From: Halopseudomonas salina
GTDB taxonomy: Bacteria; Pseudomonadota; Gammaproteobacteria; Pseudomonadales; Pseudomonadaceae
Assembly: GCF_008641105.1 (NCBI RefSeq)
Contig: NZ_VTTI01000005.1
Coordinates: 1 to 64,000 of the forward strand
DNA length: 64,000 nt
Direction of reading: 5' to 3'
In this document: one piece after another, positions 30,794 to 41,299 of the stretch
Numbering within the stretch: the first letter of the stretch is position 1
Layout: every line of letters starts with the position of its first letter
Program-made: the position numbers and the translations under genes
The notes under the pieces: generated by a model
What the model saw: only the letters and a program-made list of their open reading frames with translations
What the model was told of the DNA's origin: nothing
Databases searched by the model: none

Positions 30794-31645
30794 TCAGCTC
30801 CCGCGCAGATTCCGCCACACGGCAAGGCTGGGTTCAGCCTGATTGAGAGTATAAAAGTGCAGACTTGGTGCTCCGCCGTCAATTAGCCGTTGGCATAACT
30901 GGGTTATTACTTCGTTCCCAAAAGCTGCGATGCTCTCACTGTCATCACCGTAGGATTCCAGCTGTTTGCGTATCCAGCGGGGGATTTCTGCGCCACAGGC
31001 GTCGGAGAATCGTGCCAGCTTGCTGTAATTGGTGATCGGCATAATGCCCGGCACTATGGGTATGTCTACCCCAGCCTTGCGTACCCGCTCAACAAAATGA
31101 AAGTAGCAGTCAGCGGTGAAGAAGTACTGGGTGATGGCGCTATTGGCGCCCGATTTGGCCTTGCGGATAAAGTTCTCAAGGTCCGCCTCAAAATGTCGAG
31201 CCTGGGGGTGAGCTTCGGGATAGGCGGCCACTTCAATGTGGAAGTGATCACCGGTTTCATTGCGGATGAATTCCACCAGCTCGTTGGCATATCGCAACTC
31301 GCCGGAGGCTTGCCCCATGCCTGAGGGTAGATCGCCGCGAAGCGCGACGATACGCTTGATGCCGGACTCCCGGTACAGGTTCAGCAGGTTGCGCAGGTCT
31401 TCCTTGCTGTCGCCGACGCAGGATAAATGCGGTGCGGTGGGTACCTGGACCTCCTGGTCAAGTTGCAATACGGTCTTCAAGGTGCCATCGCGGGTCGATC
31501 CGCCCGCACCGTAGGTCACCGAAAAGAACTCGGGATTTTCAGCAGCCAGCACTTTTCCGGCAGCGATCAGCTTCTGGTGCCCGGCCTCGGTCTTGGTCGG
31601 GAAGAACTCGAAGCTGACCGGAGCCTTGCTTGTAGTATGTGTCAT
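30794..31645 (-). CDS. metF: 5,10-methylenetetrahydrofolate reductase
   Basis: A 283-residue FAD enzyme that makes 5-methyltetrahydrofolate, the methyl donor for methionine synthesis. The N-terminal SFEFFPTKTE catalytic motif, VTYGAGGSTRDGT, PHLSCVG, ALRGDLP and the C-terminal HFYTLNQ are clear. It lies downstream of ahcY and metK on the same strand, so the genes of the methyl cycle are grouped, though a terminator-like hairpin separates it from ahcY. An AGGA ribosome site is present. Confidence 0.96.
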   Translation of the reverse strand: MTHTTSKAPVSFEFFPTKTEAGHQKLIAAGKVLAAENPEFFSVTYGAGGSTRDGTLKTVLQLDQEVQVPTAPHLSCVGDSKEDLRNLLNLYRESGIKRIVALRGDLPSGMGQASGELRYANELVEFIRNETGDHFHIEVAAYPEAHPQARHFEADLENFIRKAKSGANSAITQYFFTADCYFHFVERVRKAGVDIPIVPGIMPITNYSKLARFSDACGAEIPRWIRKQLESYGDDSESIAAFGNEVITQLCQRLIDGGAPSLHFYTLNQAEPSLAVWRNLRGS

Positions 31646-31685
31646 GTCGTTCCTGCCCTTATTGATGTGGGCTTTTTTGAATGGT

Positions 31686-31878
31686 TGTTGGCTGAAGGCT
31701 GAAGGCTGAAAGCTTGAAGTGATCCGAGTTGAGGCACTGTTTACCGTCAGGCACTAACAAGTGCTTGTCGGGCAGGAGACAAAACCCACACCGTTCAGCT
31801 TTCAGCTTTCAACTAAAAGTAGAGGGTGCTGGCTGCACCCTCCACTTGCCGCTTGTAGCTTACCGCTTGCCGCTTCGT
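31686..31878. repeat. Heptad-repeat cluster between ahcY and metF
   Basis: Three repeat groups sit in one 233-bp gap. 31690-31713 has GGCTGAA units ending in AAGCTTGAAG; 31798-31814 has TCAGCTTTCAGCTTTCAA, largely complementary to the first group with G-T wobble; 31850-31878 has CTTGCCGCTTGTAGCTT and more. The first two could pair over about 17 bases. The terminator-like hairpin for ahcY lies between the second and third groups. No gene is seen in the gap. Confidence 0.75.
31816..31842 (-). terminator. Terminator-like hairpin after ahcY
   Basis: On the minus strand GAGGGTGC (31842-31835) pairs perfectly with GCACCCTC (31829-31822) around AGCCA, then TACTTTTAG follows. It lies about 37 bases after the ahcY stop, beyond a heptad repeat. 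The T tract is short, so termination may be partial and allow some read-through into metF. Confidence 0.7.
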
Positions 31879-33288
31879 TTAATAACGATAGTCTTCCGGC
31901 TTGAAAGGTCCTTCAACAGCGACGCCGATGTAGTCGGCTTGCTTGCTGGTCAATTTGGTAATCACGCCACCGAAGCCCTTGACCATTTCCAGCGCGACTT
32001 CTTCGTCCAGTTTCTTGGGCAGCACTTCTACGCGGAGCAGTTCGGCTTTCTGTTCGGTCGACAGTTTGGCATAACCCTGACCAAACAGGTGGATCTGGGC
32101 CAGCACCTGGTTGGCGAAAGAGCCATCCATGATTCGGCTTGGGTGGCCGGTGGCGTTGCCCAGGTTGACCAGACGACCTTCGGCCAGCAGGATCAGGTAG
32201 TCATCGTTGGCCGCATCGAAGTTGTCCTTGCCGGTGCGGTGCAGCTTGTGTACCTGCGGCTTGACCTCTTCCCAGTGCCAGTTGGCGCGGGTGTAGGCGG
32301 TGTCGATTTCATTGTCGAAGTGGCCGATGTTGCAGACGATGGCGCGCTTCTTGAGGGCGTTGAGCATGTTGGCATCACACACGTTGACGTTACCGGTGGT
32401 GGTTACCAGCAGGTCGGTGCGTCCGAGCACCGCGGTGTTGATGCAAGCGGGAGTGCCGTCGTTGATGCCGTCATTGAACGGTGAAACCAGCTCGAAGCCG
32501 TCCATGCAGGCCTGCATCGCACAGATGGGATCGACTTCAGTAACCTTGACGATCATGCCTTCCTGACGCAGGGACTGGGCCGAACCCTTGCCCACATCGC
32601 CATAGCCGATAACCAGTGCCTGCTTACCGGACAGCAGGTGGTCGGTGGCCCGCTTGATGGCGTCGTTGAGGCTATGACGGCAGCCGTATTTGTTGTCGTT
32701 CTTGCTCTTGGTCACCGAGTCGTTAACGTTGATTGCCGGGATCTTCAGCGTGCCTTTCTTGAGCATCTCCAGCAGGCGATGTACGCCAGTGGTGGTCTCT
32801 TCGGTGACGCCGTGAATCTTGTCGAGCATTTGCGGGTACTTGTCATGCAGGATGCCGGTCAGGTCGCCGCCATCGTCCAGTACCATGTTGGCGTCCCATG
32901 GCTTGCCACCGTGCAGGATGGTTTGCTCGATGCACCACTCGTACTCGTCTTCGGTTTCGCCTTTCCAGGCAAACACCGGAATACCCGCGGCGGCTATGGC
33001 TGCGGCAGCGTGATCCTGGGTAGAGAAAATGTTGCAGGATGACCAGCGGACTTCAGCGCCAAGCTCGATCAGGGTTTCGATCAGTACGGCGGTCTGAATG
33101 GTCATGTGGATGCAGCCAATGATCCTGGCACCCTTGAGTGGTTGCTCGGCCTTGTATTTGCGGCGCATGGCCATCAGCGCAGGCATTTCCGATTCAGCGA
33201 TGATGATTTCACGGCGACCGTAGTCAGCCAGATTGATGTCGGCAACTTTATAGTCGTTGAAACCGGCGGGTTTGATTACAGCACTCAT
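31879..33288 (-). CDS. ahcY: S-adenosylhomocysteine hydrolase
   Basis: A 469-residue adenosylhomocysteinase that splits SAH into homocysteine and adenosine with bound NAD, relieving product inhibition of methyltransferases. The NAD fold [11 protein letters not shown], the C-terminal KPEDYRY, and the proteobacterial long form (an insertion of about 40 residues near 150-190) are seen. The leader carries an SAH riboswitch and a hairpin overlapping the ribosome site GGAG, seven bases before ATG. metK lies directly upstream. Confidence 0.97.
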   Translation of the reverse strand: MSAVIKPAGFNDYKVADINLADYGRREIIIAESEMPALMAMRRKYKAEQPLKGARIIGCIHMTIQTAVLIETLIELGAEVRWSSCNIFSTQDHAAAAIAAAGIPVFAWKGETEDEYEWCIEQTILHGGKPWDANMVLDDGGDLTGILHDKYPQMLDKIHGVTEETTTGVHRLLEMLKKGTLKIPAINVNDSVTKSKNDNKYGCRHSLNDAIKRATDHLLSGKQALVIGYGDVGKGSAQSLRQEGMIVKVTEVDPICAMQACMDGFELVSPFNDGINDGTPACINTAVLGRTDLLVTTTGNVNVCDANMLNALKKRAIVCNIGHFDNEIDTAYTRANWHWEEVKPQVHKLHRTGKDNFDAANDDYLILLAEGRLVNLGNATGHPSRIMDGSFANQVLAQIHLFGQGYAKLSTEQKAELLRVEVLPKKLDEEVALEMVKGFGGVITKLTSKQADYIGVAVEGPFKPEDYRY

Positions 33289-33295
33289 GCGATTA

Positions 33296-33318
33296 CTCCA
33301 TTCGTAGTTAGCGAATGG
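33296..33318 (-). promoter_or_regulatory. ribosome-site hairpin of the ahcY leader
   Basis: On the minus strand CCATTCG (33318-33312) pairs with CGAATGG (33304-33298) around CTAACTA; the final GG is the first half of the GGAG ribosome site (33299-33296). The first C of the stem (33318) is also used by the riboswitch pseudoknot, so the two structures partly compete. Ligand-stabilised pseudoknot would therefore free the ribosome site, giving an on-switch; this is inference from the pairing. Confidence 0.6.
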
Positions 33319-33404
33319 GCGCGGTTACGTGTTTAGTGACACCATCCGAGCCTGACGACCTGTTGGCAGTAAGTTGCCTGGTCGCTGCAGCGCCCCTCGG
33401 ATGG
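33317..33404 (-). promoter_or_regulatory. SAH riboswitch
   Basis: All elements of the SAH riboswitch are visible on the minus strand. P1 pairs CCATCCGAG (33404-33396) with CTCGGATGG (33350-33342). P2 pairs CGACC (33384-33380) with GGTCG (33360-33356), extended by P2b GGCA/TGCC (33378-33375 with 33368-33365). The pseudoknot pairs GGGCGC (33395-33390) with GCGCCC (33322-33317). The conserved core GAGGGGCGCTGCAGCGACC matches the family. The class is known to raise ahcY expression when SAH accumulates. Confidence 0.93.
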
Positions 33405-33417
33405 GGTCAGAATCTGT

Positions 33418-34608
33418 TTACAATCCGGCGTCGGCTTTCAGGGCCTCGGCGCGGTCGGTTTTTTCCCAGGGGAAAGTAATGAAGGTATCGCCATTCACGG
33501 TGACTTCCTCTGGCGTGCGGCCAAAGTGACCGTAAGCCGCGGTTGCCCGGTACATCGGATGCAAAAGATCGAGCATGCGCGTAATGGCATAGGGGCGCAG
33601 GTCGAAGTGCTCGCGCACCAGCTTGATGATCTTGTCATCGCTGATCTTGCCAGTGCCAAAGGTGTTGATCGACATCGATGTCGGCTGGGCTACGCCGATT
33701 GCGTAGGAAACCTGGATTTCACAGCGCTCGGCCAGGCCGGCGGCGACAATGTTCTTGGCCACATAGCGGCCGGCATAGGCGGCACTGCGGTCAACCTTGG
33801 ACGGATCCTTGCCGGAAAATGCGCCGCCACCGTGGCGCGCCATGCCGCCGTAGGTGTCGACGATGATTTTCCGGCCGGTAAGGCCGCAATCGCCCACCGG
33901 GCCGCCGATCACGAACTTGCCGGTCGGGTTGATATGATATTGAGTGTCGGCATGCAGCAATTCGGCCGGGAGCACATGGCGGATGATGTTCTCCATCACG
34001 GCTTCGCGCAGGTCGTTGAGGCTGATTTCCGGATTGTGCTGGGTCGATAGCACGATCGCGTCTATGCCCACCACCTTGCCATTGTCGTAGCGGCAGGTGA
34101 CCTGGGATTTTGCGTCCGGGCGTAACCATGGCAGGGTGCCATTCTTGCGGATTTCAGACTGACGCTCGACCAGGCGATGGGCGAAGGTGACCGGAGCTGG
34201 CATCAGTACGTCGGTTTCGTTGCTGGCATAGCCGAACATCAGGCCCTGATCGCCCGCGCCTTGATCCTCGGGCTTCTGCCGATCCACGCCCTGGGCAATA
34301 TCCGGAGACTGTTTGCCGATGATGTTGATTACGCCGCAGGTATCGCCGTCGTAACCGACATCGGACGAGGTATAGCCCACGTCCTTGATCACGTTGCGCA
34401 CCAGGTCCTCGAGGTCGACCCAGGCGCTGGTAGTCACTTCACCACCCACAATGGCGACACCGGTTTTCACCATGGTTTCACAGGCAACGCGCGCGTGTTT
34501 GTCTTCGCTGATGATGGCGTCGAGCACGGCATCGGAAATCTGGTCAGCCAGCTTGTCCGGATGGCCTTCGGAGACCGATTCGGAGGTGAATAACGAGTAA
34601 TCGCTCAT
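33418..34608 (-). CDS. metK: S-adenosylmethionine synthetase
   Basis: A 396-residue enzyme that makes SAM from methionine and ATP. Signatures are [16 protein letters not shown] at the N-terminus, [12 protein letters not shown] near residue 117, [19 protein letters not shown] near 265 and DLRPYAI. The ATG overlaps the stop of the ArsR-methyltransferase gene by four bases, so SAM supply is translationally coupled to that regulator. ahcY follows after 129 bases that hold the SAH riboswitch. Confidence 0.97.
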   Translation of the reverse strand: MSDYSLFTSESVSEGHPDKLADQISDAVLDAIISEDKHARVACETMVKTGVAIVGGEVTTSAWVDLEDLVRNVIKDVGYTSSDVGYDGDTCGVINIIGKQSPDIAQGVDRQKPEDQGAGDQGLMFGYASNETDVLMPAPVTFAHRLVERQSEIRKNGTLPWLRPDAKSQVTCRYDNGKVVGIDAIVLSTQHNPEISLNDLREAVMENIIRHVLPAELLHADTQYHINPTGKFVIGGPVGDCGLTGRKIIVDTYGGMARHGGGAFSGKDPSKVDRSAAYAGRYVAKNIVAAGLAERCEIQVSYAIGVAQPTSMSINTFGTGKISDDKIIKLVREHFDLRPYAITRMLDLLHPMYRATAAYGHFGRTPEEVTVNGDTFITFPWEKTDRAEALKADAGL

Positions 34609-35633
34609 GGTGCCATCCTTCCTGTTGATAATTCATTTGTTGAGAATTCGGGGGTGAAATACTGCTGTACCTGTATCTGGAATCCGTTGCGCAGCCCTAT
34701 ATAGAGGCTGCCGCCCGCCGTCAGGCCGGCGCCAGCTGCCCAGTGACTCAGGTCTTCCTGATCGAAGCCGAGCCAGAGATCGCCGCAGGTATCGCGTACC
34801 CAGCTCTGGTCATGGCTGCACAGCTCGGTCAGGATCAGGCTGCCACCGGGCTTGAGCAGGCGGGTGAAGCGCTTCATGGCCTCCGCTGGCGCTGGCATGT
34901 GATGCAGCACCATGTTGCACACCACGCAATCGGCCAAGGGTAGTGATGGTTGCGCTGCCAATGCGTCTGCAAGCAGACATTCCACATTGTCCAGACCGGC
35001 CTCGGCACATTGTTGACGCGCGCGGTCGAGCATGGAGGCGGCGTTATCCATGCCGATTACCCGGTCGAAGCGGGTTGCCAGTTCCGGCAGGAATCCGCCT
35101 TCACCCGGGCCGACCTCTATGGCCAGTTCCCGTGCGGGCAGCCGCAGGCCGTCGATCAGTGCCAACAATGGCTCGCGATAGAGGCCGAAGTGCGCAATCA
35201 GGTCCTGCTGCGCGGGTGTGCCTTCAGCGAAGCGGGCGAAGAACTGGCGGGACATCTCTGCCCGCTGGCCATGAATTACCGCAATTGACTGCTGCAGGCC
35301 GATGCCAAGAGGCAGATCGTCCAGGCCGCAAAGCAGCCTTTCATGCACGCCCGACCAGTGGCTTGAGACATCAGGCAGGCTGCGTCGATAGAAGATCGAG
35401 TTCCCCTCGCGCCGAGTGCTGACCAGGCCGGCGTTGGCAAGTACCTTGAGATGGTGGCTCATGCCGGACTGACGCATGGCAAAGATTTGTGCCAGCTCCA
35501 GCACACCGAACGAATCGTTGCGCAATGCGCGAAGAATATCCAGACGCAAAGCATCACCGGTGGCCTTGCAGAAGGCTGCCAGTTGATCGGTAAGGCTGGG
35601 AGGTTGCGGCGCAAGCTGCGCAATTTGTGTCAT
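34605..35633 (-). CDS. ArsR-type regulator fused to a SAM-dependent methyltransferase domain
   Basis: A 342-residue two-domain protein. Residues about 10-90 form an ArsR winged helix ([28 protein letters not shown]). Residues about 150-300 form a class I methyltransferase fold with [11 protein letters not shown] as the SAM-binding motif I. The metal-binding cysteines of classical ArsR proteins are not in the expected helix. Coupling to metK and a 24-bp palindrome 38 bases upstream of the start suggest a SAM- or SAH-sensing repressor of the SahR type. Whether the methyltransferase is active is unknown. Confidence 0.88.
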   Translation of the reverse strand: MTQIAQLAPQPPSLTDQLAAFCKATGDALRLDILRALRNDSFGVLELAQIFAMRQSGMSHHLKVLANAGLVSTRREGNSIFYRRSLPDVSSHWSGVHERLLCGLDDLPLGIGLQQSIAVIHGQRAEMSRQFFARFAEGTPAQQDLIAHFGLYREPLLALIDGLRLPARELAIEVGPGEGGFLPELATRFDRVIGMDNAASMLDRARQQCAEAGLDNVECLLADALAAQPSLPLADCVVCNMVLHHMPAPAEAMKRFTRLLKPGGSLILTELCSHDQSWVRDTCGDLWLGFDQEDLSHWAAGAGLTAGGSLYIGLRNGFQIQVQQYFTPEFSTNELSTGRMAP

Positions 35634-35671
35634 GCCGGCAGTTTAGGGGTGCGACCGGAATCGTGCAAGAT

Positions 35672-35695
35672 CTATATCAAAATAGTTTGATATAG
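35672..35695. promoter_or_regulatory. Palindromic operator upstream of the ArsR-metK operon
   Basis: CTATATCAAA (35672-35681) and TTTGATATAG (35686-35695) are perfect ten-base inverted repeats around ATAG. It lies 38 bases before the ArsR-type start and 150 bases before tkt, in the divergent gap. Size, symmetry and AT-richness fit an ArsR-family dimer site, so autoregulation of the metK operon is the simplest reading. Direct binding is not shown. Confidence 0.75.
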
Positions 35696-35845
35696 GGCGG
35701 AGTCGACCGAAGGGCGCCCTACGGATCAATCCACCTCGGGGTTTTCATTGCCCGCCGACGCTGTTTGCGCGAAAATGCCGGGCCTTGCAACTAGCCGGTG
35801 ATTATCCGCTGGCCAGCCAATCTGTCAGCCTCACAGGAGTTACCC

Positions 35846-37843
35846 ATGCCCAGCCGTCGTGATCGAGCCAATGCCATTCGTGCCCTCAGCATGGATGCAG
35901 TGCAGAAAGCCAATAGCGGCCACCCCGGTGCGCCCATGGGTATGGCTGACATAGCCGAAGTTCTGTGGCGTGACTATATGAAGCACAATCCGATCAATCC
36001 CCAGTGGGCGGATCGCGATCGATTTGTGCTGTCCAACGGCCATGGTTCGATGTTGATCTACTCTCTGCTGCACCTTACAGGCTATGACTTGCCGATCGAC
36101 GAGCTGAAGAACTTCCGCAAGCTGCACAGCAAGACCCCGGGTCACCCCGAATATGGCTATACGCCCGGTGTGGAAACCACAACCGGGCCGCTGGGTCAGG
36201 GGCTGGCCAATGCGGTAGGTTTCGCACTGGCCGAGAAGATCATGGCTGCCCAGTTCAACCGCCCCGGACATGACGTGGTCGATCACCACACCTATGTTTT
36301 CATGGGTGATGGCTGCCTGATGGAAGGCATTTCCCATGAGGTCTGCTCGCTGGCCGGCACCCTGGGTTTGAACAAGTTGATCGGCTTTTATGACGACAAC
36401 GGCATTTCCATCGACGGCGAAGTGCATGGCTGGTTTACCGACGACACACCCAAGCGCTTCGAGTCCTACGGCTGGCTGGTCATTCGCAACGTCAACGGTC
36501 ACGACGCCGACGAGATCAAGACTGCGATCGAGACTGCACGCAAGAGCGACAAGCCGACCCTGATCTGCTGCAAGACCATCATTGGCTTCGGCTCGCCTAA
36601 CAAGCAGGGCAAGGAAGAGTCCCACGGCGCTGCTCTGGGTGAAGACGAAATCGCACTGACGCGGGAAAAACTGGGCTGGAAACACGGTCCCTTCGAGGTT
36701 CCCGCGGACATCTATGCCGAGTGGGATGCCCGCCAGTCCGGCAGCCAGGCTGAGCAGCAGTGGGATCAGCGCTTCGCCGCCTACCAGTCGGAATTCCCGG
36801 AACTCGCCGCCGAATTCCTGCGCCGTATGGCCGGTGAGTTGCCGGAGGATTTCTCCGAGAAAGCCGCGGCATACATTCGTGATGTGGCAGACAAGGGTGA
36901 GTCGATCGCCAGCCGCAAGGCTAGTCAGAACAGCCTGAACGCCTTTGGTCCGTTGCTTCCCGAGTTGCTGGGCGGCTCTGCAGATCTGGCCGGCTCCAAT
37001 CTGACGCTGTGGAAAGGTTGCAAGGGCGTCAGCAAGGAAGACGCAGCAGGCAACTACATGTATTACGGGGTGCGCGAATTTGGTATGAGCGCGATCATGA
37101 ACGGTGTCGCACTGCACGGCGGCCTGATTCCCTACGGCGCTACCTTCCTGATGTTCATGGAATACGCGCGCAATGCGGTGCGCATGTCGGCGCTGATGAA
37201 GGTCCGGGTGCTCTATGTATTTACCCACGACTCGATCGGTCTGGGTGAAGACGGTCCGACGCACCAGCCGGTCGAGCAGCTAACCAGTCTGCGCACCACG
37301 CCAAACCTCGACACCTGGCGTCCGGCCGATACCGTCGAGGCGGCCGTGGCCTGGAAATGCTCGATCGAGCGCAAGGGTGGCCCAAGCGCCCTGATTTTTT
37401 CGCGTCAGAATCTGCCGCATCAATTACGTGACAATGAAACCGAGGCAGCAATCGCCCGCGGTGGTTATGTACTCAAGGCCTGCGAGGGTGAGCCGCAATT
37501 GATTCTGATTGCCACCGGTTCTGAAGTCGGCCTGGCCATGCAGGCCCATGCCAAGCTGACCGAGCAGGGTTATCGGGTACGTGTGGTTTCCATGCCCTGT
37601 ACCAGCGTATTCGACCAGCAGGACGCCGAGTACCGTCAGGCGGTGTTGCCCCTGGAAGTAGGGGCACGTATCGCGATTGAAGCTGGTCACGCCGACTTCT
37701 GGTACAAGTATGTGGGTCTGGACGGTCGGGTCATCGGCATGAACAGCTTTGGTGAATCGGCTCCGGCTGCGGCCTTGTTCGAAGAGTTCGGCTTTACTGT
37801 AGACAATATTCTTGCCGCAGCCGATGAGCTGCTCGAGGAGTGA
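35846..37843 (+). CDS. tkt: Transketolase
   Basis: A 665-residue thiamine-diphosphate enzyme that moves two-carbon units between pentose, erythrose and glycolytic sugars. The thiamine-binding [12 protein letters not shown] near residue 155, the N-terminal [12 protein letters not shown] and the [14 protein letters not shown] loop near 470 are present. AGGAG sits seven bases before the chosen ATG; 16 further in-frame codons upstream lack support. epd follows with overlapping stop and start. It starts a central-carbon string with pgk and fba. Confidence 0.97.
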   Translation: MPSRRDRANAIRALSMDAVQKANSGHPGAPMGMADIAEVLWRDYMKHNPINPQWADRDRFVLSNGHGSMLIYSLLHLTGYDLPIDELKNFRKLHSKTPGHPEYGYTPGVETTTGPLGQGLANAVGFALAEKIMAAQFNRPGHDVVDHHTYVFMGDGCLMEGISHEVCSLAGTLGLNKLIGFYDDNGISIDGEVHGWFTDDTPKRFESYGWLVIRNVNGHDADEIKTAIETARKSDKPTLICCKTIIGFGSPNKQGKEESHGAALGEDEIALTREKLGWKHGPFEVPADIYAEWDARQSGSQAEQQWDQRFAAYQSEFPELAAEFLRRMAGELPEDFSEKAAAYIRDVADKGESIASRKASQNSLNAFGPLLPELLGGSADLAGSNLTLWKGCKGVSKEDAAGNYMYYGVREFGMSAIMNGVALHGGLIPYGATFLMFMEYARNAVRMSALMKVRVLYVFTHDSIGLGEDGPTHQPVEQLTSLRTTPNLDTWRPADTVEAAVAWKCSIERKGGPSALIFSRQNLPHQLRDNETEAAIARGGYVLKACEGEPQLILIATGSEVGLAMQAHAKLTEQGYRVRVVSMPCTSVFDQQDAEYRQAVLPLEVGARIAIEAGHADFWYKYVGLDGRVIGMNSFGESAPAAALFEEFGFTVDNILAAADELLEE

Positions 37844-38871
37844 TGCCACAGCGCGCGCCCTTTCGCATTGCTATCAACGGTTACGGCCGGATAGGGCGCT
37901 GCGTTCTGCGCGCGCTGCATGAGCGTGGGGGCGAGGGTATGCAGATCGTGGCACTCAATGATCTGGCCGATCACGCCAGTATCGAGTACCTGACCCGTTT
38001 CGATTCGACCCATGGCCGATTTCCGGGAGCGGTGTCGTTCGAGGGTCAGCACTTGCAGGTAGATAATCAGTCTATCCAGGTGTTACGCCAGTCCGAGCCT
38101 GAGGGTGTTGACTGGCGTGCACTGGATATCGACATGCTGCTGGAATGTTCCGGGCAGTATACGACCCGCGATCAAGCGCTGCGCTTTACCCATGCAGGCA
38201 TTCCTCGCGTACTGTTCTCCCAGCCCATGGTCAACGCCGAAGCTGTTGACGCCACCATTGTGTTTGGGGTCAACCAGGATCAACTGGACGACAACGCGCG
38301 ACTGGTTTCAAACGCATCCTGCACCACCAACTGCAGTGTGCCGGTTCTGAAGCTGCTCGATGAAGAGATAGGTCTGGATTTTGTGTCGATCACCACTATC
38401 CACTCGGCGATGAACGATCAGCCGGTCATTGACGCCTATCACCATGATGACCTGCGTCGCACTCGCTCTGCATTTCAGTCGATGATCCCGGTTTCCACCG
38501 GCCTAGCCCGTGGCATTGAACGACTATTGCCGGAACTGTCGGGCCGGATCCAGGCCAAAGCGATACGTGTGCCCACGGTCAATGTGTCGGCGCTGGACAT
38601 CACGCTGCAAACTCGACGTGATACTTCTGCGGAGGAGATCAATCGTCTGCTCGAGGGCGCTGCCCGGGGCACCTATCGTGGGCTGCTTGACTATACCGAG
38701 CTGCCCCATGCCAGTTGCGACTTTAATCATGACCCCCACTCGGCGATTGTGGATGGGAGTCAGACGCGTGTTTCCGGTCCACGGATGGTTAACCTGTTGA
38801 TTTGGTTCGACAACGAATGGGGCTTTGCCAACAGGATGATCGATGTGGCCGGCTACTGGCTGAGAAAGTGA
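37843..38871 (+). CDS. epd: Erythrose-4-phosphate dehydrogenase
   Basis: A 342-residue GAPDH-family enzyme. The NAD fold INGYGRIGR and catalytic SNASCTTNC (Cys about 160) with TTIHSAMNDQ are clear. Position tkt-epd-pgk-fba and non-GAPDH features (ECSGQYTTRD, FSQPMVNAEAVD) favour Epd, which oxidises the transketolase product erythrose 4-phosphate for pyridoxal phosphate synthesis. A GapA-like role is not excluded. ATG overlaps the tkt stop by one base (TGATG); a GTG one codon earlier is an alternative. Confidence 0.88.
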   Translation: MPQRAPFRIAINGYGRIGRCVLRALHERGGEGMQIVALNDLADHASIEYLTRFDSTHGRFPGAVSFEGQHLQVDNQSIQVLRQSEPEGVDWRALDIDMLLECSGQYTTRDQALRFTHAGIPRVLFSQPMVNAEAVDATIVFGVNQDQLDDNARLVSNASCTTNCSVPVLKLLDEEIGLDFVSITTIHSAMNDQPVIDAYHHDDLRRTRSAFQSMIPVSTGLARGIERLLPELSGRIQAKAIRVPTVNVSALDITLQTRRDTSAEEINRLLEGAARGTYRGLLDYTELPHASCDFNHDPHSAIVDGSQTRVSGPRMVNLLIWFDNEWGFANRMIDVAGYWLRK

Positions 38872-38900
38872 ATATTGTCTTTTAAATCAAGGAGTCGGTA

Positions 38901-40076
38901 ATGAGCGTATTGACGATGGGCGAGCTGGATCTCAAAGGTCAGCGGGTGTTAATTCGCGAGGATCTCAATGTGCCGGTCAAGGATGGCAAAGTGCAAAGTG
39001 ACGCGCGCATCCTGGCGGCACTACCAACAATCAGACAGGCTCTGGACAAGGGCGCTGCAGTGATGATCTGTTCACACCTGGGGCGTCCCGAGGAGGGTGT
39101 GTTCACTGAAGCCGACAGCCTGGCGCCGGTGGCGGCTTACCTATCCAAGGCCCTGAGCCGCGACGTACCGCTAGTCACCGATTATCTGGCTGGCGTCGAA
39201 GTAGAGCCGGGCCAGGTCGTTCTGCTCGAGAATGTGCGTTTCAACCGCGGCGAGAAGAAGAATGACGATGAGCTGGCGCAGCAATATGCTGCGCTATGCG
39301 ATATTTTCGTCATGGATGCCTTTGGCACCGCGCACCGCGCCCAGGGGTCGACCCATGGCGTCGCCAAGTTTGCCCGCGTGGCCTGCGCAGGCCCGCTGCT
39401 TGCAGCCGAGCTGGACGCGCTGGGCAAGGCCCTTAAAGAGCCGGCCCGGCCGATGGCGGCGATCGTTGCCGGCTCCAAGGTCTCGACCAAGCTGGACGTG
39501 CTCAACGCCCTGTCGGAAAAATGTGATCAGTTGATTGTCGGTGGCGGTATCGCCAATACCTTTCTGGCTGCTGCCGGTTATCCGGTCGGTAAATCACTGC
39601 ATGAGGCGGATCTTCTGGACACCGCCCGGGATATAGCAAAACGCGTCAGCGTGCCTTTGCCGACCGACGTGGTGGTGGCCAAGGCGTTCGCCGAGGATGC
39701 CGAGGCGACCGTCAAGCTGGTTGACGATGTGGCCGATGATGACATGATTCTCGATATTGGCCCGCAAACGGCCAGGCACTTCGCCGAACTACTGAAATCT
39801 GCCGGGACTATCCTCTGGAATGGCCCGGTGGGCGTATTCGAGTTCGATCAGTTTGGCGAAGGCACTCGTGCCCTGGCGTTGGCGATTGCCGAAAGCCCGG
39901 CCTTTTCCATTGCCGGCGGTGGAGACACCCTGGCAGCCATCGACAAATACGGCGTGGCCGACCGCATATCCTATATTTCTACCGGTGGCGGTGCCTTCCT
40001 GGAGTTTGTCGAGGGTAAGGTACTGCCTGCAGTTCAGGTACTCGAAGAAGCTGCCCGAAGCGCGACTGACTTTTAA
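38901..40076 (+). CDS. pgk: Phosphoglycerate kinase
   Basis: A 391-residue two-domain enzyme transferring phosphate between 1,3-bisphosphoglycerate and [50 protein letters not shown] and the C-terminal [11 protein letters not shown] are family motifs. AGGAG lies about seven bases before ATG. Length is typical of the proteobacterial enzyme (about 387). It is followed by fba after a 120-bp gap with a hairpin. Confidence 0.97.
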   Translation: MSVLTMGELDLKGQRVLIREDLNVPVKDGKVQSDARILAALPTIRQALDKGAAVMICSHLGRPEEGVFTEADSLAPVAAYLSKALSRDVPLVTDYLAGVEVEPGQVVLLENVRFNRGEKKNDDELAQQYAALCDIFVMDAFGTAHRAQGSTHGVAKFARVACAGPLLAAELDALGKALKEPARPMAAIVAGSKVSTKLDVLNALSEKCDQLIVGGGIANTFLAAAGYPVGKSLHEADLLDTARDIAKRVSVPLPTDVVVAKAFAEDAEATVKLVDDVADDDMILDIGPQTARHFAELLKSAGTILWNGPVGVFEFDQFGEGTRALALAIAESPAFSIAGGGDTLAAIDKYGVADRISYISTGGGAFLEFVEGKVLPAVQVLEEAARSATDF

Positions 40077-40090
40077 TCTAAAGACACCCG

Positions 40091-40119
40091 CAGCGCGGAC
40101 TGTTCCCAGTCCAGCGCTG
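40091..40119 (+). other. Hairpin between pgk and fba
   Basis: CAGCGC-GGACT (40091-40101) pairs with AGTCC-A-GCGCTG (40108-40119) apart from one bulged A, giving about eleven pairs plus a G-C closing pair over a TTCC loop. There is no T tract, so it is probably not a terminator. It may set mRNA processing or stability between the two glycolytic genes. Confidence 0.55.
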
Positions 40120-40196
40120 CTGACAACTTGCAGCCATCCGCGTGGTGCGGCAGGCTAATATTCAACATTTGCACGATTTAGTTCAGGAGAACATTC

Positions 40197-41261
40197 ATGG
40201 CTCTTATCAGTATGCGCCAGATGCTGGATCACGCGGCCGAGTACGGCTATGGAGTGCCCGCTTTCAATATCAACAACCTCGAACAGATGCGCGCAATCAT
40301 GGAAGCGGCCGACAAGACCGATTCACCGGTCATTGTCCAGGCTTCAGCCGGTGCCCGCAAATACGCTGGTGCGCCGTTTCTGCGTCACCTGATTCTGGCG
40401 GCTATCGAAGAATTCCCGCACATCCCTGTTGTGATGCACCAGGACCATGGCACCACGCCGGCAATCTGTCAGCGCTCCATTCAGCTGGGTTTTTCCTCAG
40501 TGATGATGGACGGCTCGCTGTGTGAGCTGGGCAAGAATCCGACTGACTATGATTACAACGTCGATGTGACGCGCCGTACGGTCGAAATGGCTCACGCCTG
40601 TGGGGTATCAGTGGAAGGCGAACTCGGTTGTCTGGGTAGCCTGGAGACGGGGCAGGCTGGTGAGGAGGATGGCATTGGCGCGACCGGTATTCTGGATCAC
40701 AGCCAGATGCTGACCGACCCGGAAGAGGCGGCTGATTTCGTCAAGCGCACTCACGTTGACGCGTTGGCTATTGCGATCGGTACCAGTCATGGTGCCTACA
40801 AGTTCACCAAGCCGCCCACCGGTGACACCCTGGCAATCGACCAGATCAAGGCGATCCACGCGCGCATTCCCGATACTCATCTGGTCATGCACGGCTCTTC
40901 TTCGGTCCCACAGGAGTGGCTGGCGATCATCAATCAGTATGGTGGCGACATCAAGGAAACCTACGGGGTTCCGGTCGAGGAAATCGTTGAAGGTATCAAG
41001 CATGGTGTGCGCAAGGTGAACATCGATACTGACCTTCGGTTGGCGTCCACTGGTGCAATGCGTCGACATATGGCTCAGAATCCGAGCGAATTCGATCCAC
41101 GCAAATTCTTTGCAGAAACCGTCAAGGCCATGCGTGATGTATGCATCGCCCGCTATGAGGCGTTTGGCGCCGCAGGCAATGCATCGAAGATCAAACCAGT
41201 GAGCCTGGAGGTCATGTATCAACGTTATGCGACCGGTGAGCTGGATCCGAAGATCAACTAA
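40197..41261 (+). CDS. fba: Fructose-bisphosphate aldolase, class II
   Basis: A 354-residue zinc-dependent aldolase of the Calvin-type subgroup (FbaA-like in E. coli is class IIA; this size and sequence fit class IIB). Motifs [42 protein letters not shown] and [11 protein letters not shown] include the zinc histidines. CAGGAG precedes ATG. In pseudomonads, which lack phosphofructokinase in general, the enzyme mainly serves gluconeogenesis. Confidence 0.97.
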   Translation: MALISMRQMLDHAAEYGYGVPAFNINNLEQMRAIMEAADKTDSPVIVQASAGARKYAGAPFLRHLILAAIEEFPHIPVVMHQDHGTTPAICQRSIQLGFSSVMMDGSLCELGKNPTDYDYNVDVTRRTVEMAHACGVSVEGELGCLGSLETGQAGEEDGIGATGILDHSQMLTDPEEAADFVKRTHVDALAIAIGTSHGAYKFTKPPTGDTLAIDQIKAIHARIPDTHLVMHGSSSVPQEWLAIINQYGGDIKETYGVPVEEIVEGIKHGVRKVNIDTDLRLASTGAMRRHMAQNPSEFDPRKFFAETVKAMRDVCIARYEAFGAAGNASKIKPVSLEVMYQRYATGELDPKIN

Positions 41262-41299
41262 ATCCGTCTACTGGGTAGTGTCTGCTGCAAGGAGTAACC

